Positions 57,745 to 64,000 of a stretch of 64,000 bases of DNA are shown one piece after another. The translations under genes and the position numbers were made by a program. Position 1 is the stretch's first letter. Every line of letters begins with the position of its first letter. The stretch covers positions 1 to 64,000 of the forward strand of contig CAWKNX010000012.1 in NCBI GenBank assembly GCA_963851085.1, in the 5' to 3' direction. The notes beneath the pieces were generated by a model. It searched no databases. It was not told the origin of the DNA and was given only the letters and a program-made list of their open reading frames with translations. This stretch comes from DATFVJ01 sp963851085 (GTDB taxonomy: Bacteria > Actinomycetota > Actinomycetes > Streptosporangiales > Streptosporangiaceae).

Positions 57745-59267
57745 CCGGGCTCCCCGCCGCGTTGCGGATCCGCGTTGCCGCGCTGGTGCGGGCGGCTGGG
57801 CTGGTGTTCGTGCCGCCACCACTGGCGGAAGGTCCTGGCCGCAGGCATCGGCGCGTCGCGCGATTGTGTCCACGCGGACAGCGGCGGCGGCAGGCTGCGG
57901 ATTGCGCCGCGGCGGCCCAGCGCCCGCCCGGCCTGTCCGGCGCGCTGGGCTGCCGTGTAGCGCGCGGGGCTGGCCATCACCCACGCTGCCGCGGCCATGG
58001 TGACCGCTTCTGGGCTTGGCAGCCGGCGGGCCGCGCGGGCCGCCTCGACGTGGCGGGCGCGCAAGTGGACAAGCACTGAGGGAATGTCGATCTTCACCGG
58101 GCAGACGTCATAACAGGCACCGCACAGCGATGACGCGTAGGGCAGCGACGCGTTGTCCTCAATCCCGGTCAGCTGAGGTGACAGGATGGCGCCGATCGGG
58201 CCTGGGTAGATCGAGCCGTAGGCGTGGCCACCGGTGCGCTCATAGACGGGGCATACGTTCAGGCAGGCGGAGCAGCGGATGCAATGCAGCGCCTGGCGGC
58301 CCGTCTCGTCGGCGAGCGCAGCGGTTCTGCCGTTGTCGAGCAGCACGAGGTGGAACTGCTGCGGGCCGTCTCCCGGCGTCACCCCGGTCCAGATCGAGGT
58401 GTAGGGGTTCATCCGCTCGCCGGTGGACGAGCGGGGCAGGAGTTGCAGGAACACCTCCAGGTCACGCCATGCGGGGACCACCTTCTCGATCCCCATCACG
58501 GTGATCAGCGTGTCCGGCAGCGTCAGGCACATCCGGCCATTGCCCTCCGATTCCAGCACGCACAGCGCGCCGGTCTCGGCCACCGCGAAGTTGGCGCCGC
58601 TCACGGCCACCCTGGCGGACAGGAACCTGCGCCTTAGATGCAGCCGGGCGGCCTCGGCCAGCGCGGCCGGATCGTCGGTCAGCCCCGGGTCCACGTCACC
58701 CATCTCCCGCAGGAAGATCTCGCGGATCTCCGCGCGGTTGCGATGAATTGCCGGCACCAGGATGTGCGACGGCCAGTCGTGCCCGAGTTGCACGATCAGC
58801 TCGGCCAGATCGGTCTCGTGTGCCCGGATCCCCGCCGCCGCCAGCGCCTCGTTCAGCCCGATCTCGTCGGTGGCTAAGGACTTGACCTTGACGACGTCGT
58901 GCACGTCCGCCCCGCTGGTACCGCGGACCAGGCCCACCACGATCTCATTGGCCTCGGCCGCGTCCCGTGCCCAGTGCACCACGCCGCCGTGCGCCGTGAC
59001 CTGGGCCTCCAGCTGCTGCAGGTAGCGGTCCAGGTGCGCCATGGTCTCGGCCTTGATCGCGCGCCCCGCCTCCCGCAGCGCCGCCCAGTCAGGCACCTCG
59101 CCGACGACCGCCGCCCGCTTGGCCCGGATGCCCGCGGTCGCCTTCGCCAGGTTGCGCCGTAGCTGGGTGTCGGCGAGCCCACGCCGCGCCGCCACCGGGA
59201 ACGGCTCGGCCCCCCGCAGATGCCCGATGCCGCGCGGTGCCGTGGGCATGCCGACGAACGTTGTCAC
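57741..59267 (-). CDS. lutB: lactate utilisation iron-sulfur protein B
   Basis: 508 residues. An N-terminal LUD-like domain (RNLAKATAGIRAKRAAVVGE, HDVVKVKSLATDEIGLNEAL, SGANFAVAETGALCVLESEG) precedes two 4Fe-4S motifs: CIRCSACLNVCPVYERTGGH and CGACYDVCPVKIDIP. The C-terminal DUF3390-like tail follows (RTFRQWWRHEH). It forms the L-lactate oxidising complex with LutA and LutC. GTG 59267 overlaps the lutA TGA by 4 bp and has GGGAGG upstream, so I prefer it to ATG 59249. Confidence 0.94.
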   Translation of the reverse strand: MTTFVGMPTAPRGIGHLRGAEPFPVAARRGLADTQLRRNLAKATAGIRAKRAAVVGEVPDWAALREAGRAIKAETMAHLDRYLQQLEAQVTAHGGVVHWARDAAEANEIVVGLVRGTSGADVHDVVKVKSLATDEIGLNEALAAAGIRAHETDLAELIVQLGHDWPSHILVPAIHRNRAEIREIFLREMGDVDPGLTDDPAALAEAARLHLRRRFLSARVAVSGANFAVAETGALCVLESEGNGRMCLTLPDTLITVMGIEKVVPAWRDLEVFLQLLPRSSTGERMNPYTSIWTGVTPGDGPQQFHLVLLDNGRTAALADETGRQALHCIRCSACLNVCPVYERTGGHAYGSIYPGPIGAILSPQLTGIEDNASLPYASSLCGACYDVCPVKIDIPSVLVHLRARHVEAARAARRLPSPEAVTMAAAAWVMASPARYTAAQRAGQAGRALGRRGAIRSLPPPLSAWTQSRDAPMPAARTFRQWWRHEHQPSRPHQRGNADPQRGGEPG

Positions 59268-60001
59268 CGCGCCTCCCGTGTCGATGCGAGTATCTCCGCC
59301 AGGTGGACGGTCTGCACCCCCGCGCGCAGCCGGGACAGCCCGCCGCCGATGTGCATCAGGCAGGAGCTGTCGCCGGCCGTGCACACCTCCGCCCGGGTAC
59401 CCACGACGTGACGCATCTTGTCGGCCAGCATCGCGGTCGACACGTCCGCATTCTTCAGCGCGAACGTGCCACCGAAACCGCAGCACACCTCCGCGTCCGG
59501 CAACTCCACCAAATCGATGCCCGCCACCTTCCGCAGCAGCCGCACCGGCCGGTCGCCCACCCCCAGCAGCCGCAGCGAATGACAGGTCGGGTGGTAGGTA
59601 ACCCGGTGCGGGTAGAACGCGCCCACGTCCTCCACCCCCAGCACATCGACCAGCAGTTGCGACAGCTCGTAGGTCCGGCCCGCCACCGCCTCGGCCCGCC
59701 GGGCCAGCCCTTCGTCGCCACACCGCCGCGCGACCATCGCGTGCTGATGCCGCACCGAGCCGACACACGAGCCGGACGGAGCGACGATCACGTCATAGGG
59801 CTCAAACACCTCGGCATAACGGCGGACAAGCGGCAGCGCGTCACGGACATAGCCGGTATTGACGTGCATCTGACCGCAACAGGTCTGCGCCTCAGGGAAC
59901 TCCACCACGTGACCGAGCCGCTCGAGCAAGCCCACCGTCGCCCGGCCCACACCGGGAAAGAGCGTGTCGGCCAGGCACGTTACGAACAAGGCGATGCGCA
60001 C
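59264..60001 (-). CDS. lutA: lactate utilisation protein A (CCG-domain Fe-S protein)
   Basis: 245 residues with two Cys-rich CCG domains: FVTCLADTLFPGVGRATVGL with QTCCGQMHVNTGY, and TYHPTCHSLRLLG with EVCCGFGGTFALKNADVS. These bind Fe-S clusters for electron transfer from L-lactate. GTG 60001 lies six bases after the stop of lacI. The order lacI-lutA-lutB-lutC with overlaps makes one operon. Confidence 0.94.
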   Translation of the reverse strand: MRIALFVTCLADTLFPGVGRATVGLLERLGHVVEFPEAQTCCGQMHVNTGYVRDALPLVRRYAEVFEPYDVIVAPSGSCVGSVRHQHAMVARRCGDEGLARRAEAVAGRTYELSQLLVDVLGVEDVGAFYPHRVTYHPTCHSLRLLGVGDRPVRLLRKVAGIDLVELPDAEVCCGFGGTFALKNADVSTAMLADKMRHVVGTRAEVCTAGDSSCLMHIGGGLSRLRAGVQTVHLAEILASTREAR

Positions 60002-60007
60002 AGCGCG

Positions 60008-61114
60008 TCACCCTACGGCTTCAGCGGCGAACGGTGGCTGCTGCAGCCGCTGCGCCTGTGGGGGCTGCACCTGACTGGACTGGCGGACAACCAGCTCCGG
60101 CTCGAAGATCACCTGACGGTGCCGGTGCGTGTCGTCCCCGAGTGCCTCGGCCAAGAGCAACTGCGCGGCGGTGCGGCCGAGCTCCTGCCGAGGCTGGCGG
60201 ATCGAGGACAGCGGCACCGCGGCGGCCGCGGCGAACTCGACGTCGTCGTAACCGATGATGGCGACCTCGTCAGGGACCCGGATCCGGTGCCGTGTCGTCT
60301 CCTGCAACAGCCCCAGCGCGACCAGGTCGTTTGCGCAGAACACCGCGGTCGGCCTATCCGGGACGGGTAGCCGGGCGATGCTCGCGCCGGCAGCCTGACC
60401 GGCCGAGACGTTCAGCGCCGCCGTCTCCATCACCTGCAGATCGTCCGCACTTCGGCCGGCGCGCTCCAGCGCACGGACAACTCCATCACGGCGATCAGCC
60501 ACCTGCCGGATGCTGAACGGGCCGCCGACGTACGCCACCCGCTGATGGCCCGCCTCGATCAGGTAGGACATCGCCAGGTCGCCGCCGAGCACGTCATCGA
60601 CGGACACCGAGCATTGACCGCGCGAGGGCGACCTGCTATTGACAAGGACGACCGGGGTCCCCCGTCCCTGCAGCCGGGCTATACGCTCGTCGGCGCCCGT
60701 GACGGGCGTGATCAGGATGCCCTGAACACGGTGTTCTTCCAGCAGTTCGAGGTAGCGGGTTTCCTTCTGCCGCTGATCGTCACTGTTGCACAAGATAACC
60801 GAAAGGCCAGATTTACTCGCTTCGTCCTCGACGCCACGGGCGACGTCGGTGAAGAACGGGTTCGCCACGTCAAGCACGACGAGGCCGATCATGCGGCTGC
60901 GCCCAGCGCGAAGCTGTCGCGCGGACTCGTTCCGGACAAAGCCGAGCGCCTCGATCGATACGAGCACCCGCTTGCGGGTAGCCTCGGCGACGATTTCCGG
61001 ACGGTTGAGCACATTGGAAACGGTCGCGACTGACACCCCCGCGTGCGCGGCGACTTCCCTGATACCGACGGGCGGCTTCACTGGCATCCTCTCTAACTGC
61101 ATTGCCAGTGTCAT
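60008..61114 (-). CDS. LacI-family transcriptional regulator
   Basis: 368 residues (frame from 61114; ATG 61087 is a possible later start). The HTH and hinge are GIREVAAHAGVSVATVSNVL then NRPEIVAEATRKRVLVSIEA. The periplasmic-binding-like sensor domain follows (MIGLVVLDVANPFFTDVARG, CSVSVDDVLGGDLAMSYLIE, VALIGYDDVEF-like VAIIGYDDVEFAAAAAVPLS). It is the first gene of the lut operon, and a remnant of a rhamnose/lactaldehyde aldolase gene lies upstream. It may therefore once have answered to rhamnose or a related sugar. Relatives that control RhaD-lut regulons are known in actinobacteria. Confidence 0.9.
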   Translation of the reverse strand: MTLAMQLERMPVKPPVGIREVAAHAGVSVATVSNVLNRPEIVAEATRKRVLVSIEALGFVRNESARQLRAGRSRMIGLVVLDVANPFFTDVARGVEDEASKSGLSVILCNSDDQRQKETRYLELLEEHRVQGILITPVTGADERIARLQGRGTPVVLVNSRSPSRGQCSVSVDDVLGGDLAMSYLIEAGHQRVAYVGGPFSIRQVADRRDGVVRALERAGRSADDLQVMETAALNVSAGQAAGASIARLPVPDRPTAVFCANDLVALGLLQETTRHRIRVPDEVAIIGYDDVEFAAAAAVPLSSIRQPRQELGRTAAQLLLAEALGDDTHRHRQVIFEPELVVRQSSQVQPPQAQRLQQPPFAAEAVG

Positions 61115-61132
61115 GTGGGGTGTTGGAACGTG

Positions 61133-61146
61133 TCAAACCATCAGCT
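61133..61146. promoter_or_regulatory. possible LacI-type operator
   Basis: TTGGAACGTGTCAA, a 14-bp imperfect palindrome with the central CG typical of LacI-family sites, lies 19 bases before the regulator start. It would allow autoregulation of the whole lut operon. Confidence 0.5.
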
Positions 61147-61167
61147 CCTTCGGGTGAGGCGAGCCGC

Positions 61168-61356
61168 TCAGCGTGCGGCGAGCCGCTCCGGGCTGCCGCG
61201 TTCATCCAGGTAACGCTGCGCCGTGGCGATGATCTCCAGCGAATGCGCCTCGCATTGGCCGCTGGTGCCGCCCCACGCGGTGATCCCGTGACCGCCGAGA
61301 ATGACGCCGATCGCCCGCGGGTCGGCCCGCTGCACCGCGACGATCTGCTGCCATGA
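61168..61356 (-). pseudogene. 3' remnant of a RhaD-type aldolase/short-chain dehydrogenase gene
   Basis: The minus frame reads QQIVAVQRADPRAIGVILGG then HGITAWGGTSGQCEAHSLEI, IATAQRYLDERGSPERL and stops. This matches the internal aldolase-dehydrogenase junction of bifunctional rhamnulose-1-phosphate aldolase/lactaldehyde dehydrogenase proteins. Only about 63 of roughly 680 residues remain; the break is just before the methyltransferase start. Confidence 0.72.
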
Positions 61357-61390
61357 GGTACTCAGAGGTCTTCCGCGGTACGGTCCGGCG

Positions 61391-62131
61391 ATGGACGATG
61401 AGGATGGTTACTTCGGGGAACGGGTCGCGGCGCGGTATGACGAGTCGTCGGCGGACATGTTCGAGCCGGGTGTCGTGGACGCGGTGGCCGACGTGCTGGC
61501 GGGGCTGGCTGGCGGCGGCCGGGCCCTGGAACTGGGCATCGGGACGGGACGCATCGCGCTGCCGCTGGCGCGCCGCGGCGTCCCGGTCCACGGCATCGAC
61601 TTGTCAAGGGCGATGGTTGCCCGGCTGCGCGCCAAGCCGGGCGGCGACGCGATTGGCGTGACGATCGGCGACTTCGCGACGACGAGGGTGGACGGGACGT
61701 TCTCCGTTGCGTACCTGGTCTTCAACACGATCATGAATCTGACGACGCAGGCGGCGCAGGTGGCCTGCTTCCGCAACGTCGCGGCGCACCTGGACCCCGG
61801 CGGCTGCTTCGTCATCGAGGTCGCGATCCCCGATCTGCGCAGGCTCCCCGCCGGGCAGAACGTGGTGCCGTTCCACGTGAGCCCAACGCGGTGGGCGTTC
61901 GACGTCTACGACGTCGCCACGCAAGCGATGAGCTCGAACTACGTCGAGGTCGCCGGCGGCTATGGCCAGTACACCTCGATCCCCTTCCGGTACGTGTGGC
62001 CGGCCGAGCTCGACTTGATGGCCCAGCTCGCCGGGCTGCGACTGCGCGAGCGGTGGGACGGGTGGACGCGGGAGCCCTTCACGAGCGAGAGCCGCCAGCA
62101 CGTCTCGATCTGGGAGAAGCCCATCAGCTGA
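61391..62131 (+). CDS. class I SAM-dependent methyltransferase
   Basis: 246 residues. The SAM motif is ALELGIGTGRIALPLARRGV with the acidic VHGIDLSRAMVARLRAK. The later blocks are TFSVAYLVFNTIMNLTTQAA, VAAHLDPGGCFVIEVAIPDL and RYVWPAELDLMAQLAGLRLR, typical of small-molecule methyltransferases. ATG 61391 gives MDDEDGYFGERVAARYDESS, a family-like start. It begins just after the break of the aldolase remnant, so it may have arrived with that rearrangement. Substrate unknown. Confidence 0.9.
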   Translation: MDDEDGYFGERVAARYDESSADMFEPGVVDAVADVLAGLAGGGRALELGIGTGRIALPLARRGVPVHGIDLSRAMVARLRAKPGGDAIGVTIGDFATTRVDGTFSVAYLVFNTIMNLTTQAAQVACFRNVAAHLDPGGCFVIEVAIPDLRRLPAGQNVVPFHVSPTRWAFDVYDVATQAMSSNYVEVAGGYGQYTSIPFRYVWPAELDLMAQLAGLRLRERWDGWTREPFTSESRQHVSIWEKPIS

Positions 62132-62282
62132 CCGCGAGTCAATCATCCACTCGTGCCGCTCCGCGCTGCCTGCGGAAGATGCTGATGCCGCTGCGGCGGT
62201 GGCCCTGGCCGCGAGTCCGCGTATCGCCATTTCAGCGCCGCTTCAGCGCCATGGCAGCTGGAGAGCTGCTCACCGTAGCTAT

Positions 62283-62609
62283 TCATCCCTGAAGGAGCGG
62301 GGCTGGTAGCCAGGGGCCGGTGGTGAACAGCTGGGTGAGGGCGTCGAGCGCGTCGATGCCCCATTTGGCGGCGGTGGACAGGTATGAGTGGACGACCGCG
62401 AAGTCGGCGAGTCCTTCCAGGGTGCGCCAGCAGCCGCCGGATGAGCGCTGCTGGACTTTGACCGGGCGTACCTCGCGCTCAGCCTGGTTCGAAGTGAATC
62501 CGACGGCCAGGTCGGTCGCGAACCGCAAGATCATATCCTGGTGGTCGCGGAACCGGCGGGCCAGCCGCAGCCCGTCCTTCGCCGCCGGAAGTTGCCGCTT
62601 CTGCGCTGA
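62283..62609 (-). mobile_element. IS66-type transposase C-terminal remnant
   Basis: The minus frame ends with DMILRFATDLAVGFTSNQAE then REVRPVKVQQRSSGGCWRTL and HSYLSTAAKWGIDALDALTQ LFTTGP. This is the end of an IS66-family DDE domain: the catalytic Glu in NQAERE and the following K-x2-Q-x2-SG. The first four fifths are missing and no terminal inverted repeats are visible. Confidence 0.8.
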
Positions 62610-62869
62610 GGTCAGCGAGCACGGCGATCCCCTTCCCAGCCGGCAAGTTCCTCCGCGGCGATGATTCCCGCCAGGCGCTGCCGATTGCCAAGCAACTTCT
62701 GCGGCTCGGGGCACTCCAAATTGTCACCAATTGAACTGTTCCTGTCCCCAGCGACGGCACCGGGCCGCCGGACCCTGCCAGTCAAAATCCTGCGGGTTCC
62801 GCAGCCGGCACCTCGATGTGCTGTCGCCCCCGGACTCGGAACGTCGGTGGCTGACCCTAGGCTCGGGGC

Positions 62870-63583
62870 ATGAACACCACACCGATTGTCCTGGTTCCCG
62901 GGTTCTGGCTCGGCGCGTGGGCGTGGGACGACGTCACCGCCGCCCTGCGCGCCGACGGGCACGACGTCACGGCGGTGACGCTGCCCGGTCTCGAGTCGGC
63001 TGACGCCGACCGGTCCTCGATCGCGCTCGCCGACCACGTCCACGCGATCTGCGAGGCGGTGACGGCGGCGGGGCGTCCCGTCGTACTCGCCGTGCACAGC
63101 GGCGCCGGGGTCCCCGGCTATGCGGTCACCGACCGCATCCCGGAGCAGATCGCGGCGATGGTCTACGTCGACTCCGGCCCGGCGACGGCCGCGCTCGACC
63201 CCGACCTCACCGCGGCTGAGGTGCCGCTGCCCTCGTGGGAGGCGCTCGAGGAGGGCGGCAGCAGCCTCGAAGGGCTCACTGAGGAGCAGCTCGAGACGTT
63301 CCGGCGGCGGGCCGTTCCCGAGCCGGGTGCCGCACTGCGCGAGGGACCCGAGCTGACCAACGACGCGCGCCTCGACGTGCCGAGCACGGTCGTATGCACG
63401 TCGTTCACCTCCGAGCAGATCAAGGACGCCGTCGAGGAGGGCTACGCGTGGCTCGGCGGCCTGGCCGAGCTGCGCGACGTGACCTACGTCGACCTGCCGA
63501 CGAGCCACTGGCCGATGTGGTCGCGCCCGCAGGAGCTCGGCTCGGTCATCGGCGACGTCGCGCAGGGCGCATCCGGGGCCTGA
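62870..63583 (+). CDS. alpha/beta hydrolase
   Basis: 237 residues. Oxyanion region IVLVPGFWLGAWAWDDVTAA, nucleophile Ser in VVLAVHSGAGVPGYAVTDRI, and catalytic His in DLPTSHWPMWSRPQELGSVI. The elbow VHSGAG deviates slightly from GxSxG but keeps the Ser. This resembles small esterases and hydroxynitrile-lyase-like proteins of actinobacteria. ATG 62870 is clear. No pathway link is seen. Confidence 0.88.
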   Translation: MNTTPIVLVPGFWLGAWAWDDVTAALRADGHDVTAVTLPGLESADADRSSIALADHVHAICEAVTAAGRPVVLAVHSGAGVPGYAVTDRIPEQIAAMVYVDSGPATAALDPDLTAAEVPLPSWEALEEGGSSLEGLTEEQLETFRRRAVPEPGAALREGPELTNDARLDVPSTVVCTSFTSEQIKDAVEEGYAWLGGLAELRDVTYVDLPTSHWPMWSRPQELGSVIGDVAQGASGA

Positions 63584-64000
63584 CGGACCGATCACGACAG
63601 CCGTGTGCCGCCGGGCTCGCTCCCCGCCCGCGCTCACAGCACGGTGGGCTGGGACCGCGCCAGGAGTCGTATGAGCACGATCGACCTGGTAGTTGACGGC
63701 TCGTCGGAGGATTCCCACCCTGATACTTGCTGGCTGGTGGGCGGCGATGGTCAGGCCGGTCCGCTGGATCATGAACAGCTCGCACATCCACTCCATCGGG
63801 GCGGCCCAGTCCATGCGGCCGATCTTGTTTCCGACCAGGCACGACGTCGCGGACGCTCACCGGCTCCGACTCCGGCTTGCTCGCCGGCGACGACGCATTC
63901 ATCACCTTGCCTCCCCTGGCTGTCGCAGCCAGCGCGCCTCCGCGCTGCAGTTCGACTCTGCCGCAATCCCGCCCCTGGTTGTTTCCTGGGAGCCGGTTCC
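63584..64000. other. right-end region, possible broken gene on the minus strand
   Basis: A minus-strand ATG at 63902 has an excellent GGGAGG site and reads NASSPASKPESEPVSVRDVV. The frame then seems to shift into KIGRMDWAAPMEWMCELFMI then QRTGLTIAAHQ. I do not recognise the product and cannot say whether the shift is real. Confidence 0.3.

Noticed and set aside
59268..59768. Longer LutB start upstream of 59267
   Set aside because: The extra 167 residues lie wholly over lutA and are Arg/Gly-rich antisense-like sequence; the GTG with a ribosome site and 4-bp overlap is better.

Overview
The window is high-GC actinobacterial chromosome. The evidence is the conserved block secE-nusG-rplK-rplA-rplJ-rplL-rpoB-rpoC with tRNA-Trp, an aminotransferase, an adenosine deaminase, murB, a HadA/HadB-like dehydratase pair, rpmG and tRNA-Met in the order known from Streptomyces and related actinomycetes. 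Frequent GTG/TTG starts, 4-bp stop/start overlaps, a mycothiol-type DinB-fold enzyme and a probable F420-dependent oxidoreductase agree with this. The species cannot be told from the sequence alone.

Layout. 1-11.9 kb (minus strand): RNA polymerase and ribosomal protein operons. The 3' part of rpoC (1-745) is broken by several single-base shifts. 12-17.9 kb: aminotransferase, adenosine deaminase, murB, dehydratase pair, rpmG, tRNA-Met. 18-28 kb: serine hydrolase, MetE-like protein, TetR regulator with a visible operator, DUF1905 protein, a family 2B encapsulin shell gene without obvious cargo, LtrA and DUF4239 membrane proteins. 28-36 kb: DUF899 protein, acyl-CoA ligase, a nitrilase-fold protein lacking the catalytic Cys, several gene remnants, DUF3224-MarR pair. 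36-43 kb: regulator and ABC exporter, FMN reductase, response regulator/thioredoxin-reductase fusion. 43-53.7 kb: sulfotransferase, F420 oxidoreductase, isochorismate synthase, small enzymes, a decayed threonine aldolase, ferredoxin-reductase-like flavoprotein. 53.7-56.7 kb: translationally coupled operon of a QueD/PTPS homologue, a methyltransferase, a GT4 glycosyltransferase and an SDR. 56.9-61.4 kb: lacI-lutA-lutB-lutC for L-lactate oxidation, next to the 3' remnant of a RhaD-type aldolase/dehydrogenase gene. 61.4-64 kb: methyltransferase, IS66 remnant, alpha/beta hydrolase.

Three features stand out beyond the gene list. First, a dispersed palindrome family (GATCGCGGTAACTT arms, 47-55 bp) occurs four times between genes. 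Secondly, three unrelated, perfect 51-60 bp palindromes are present, one of them inside the lutC coding sequence. Thirdly, about ten unrelated GC-rich minisatellite arrays and about eleven gene remnants show a chromosome with much slippage and decay between housekeeping genes. The best candidates for new biology are the orphan cNMP-domain encapsulin, the QueD/MT/GT4/SDR operon (possibly a pteridine glycoside pathway) and the palindrome family.
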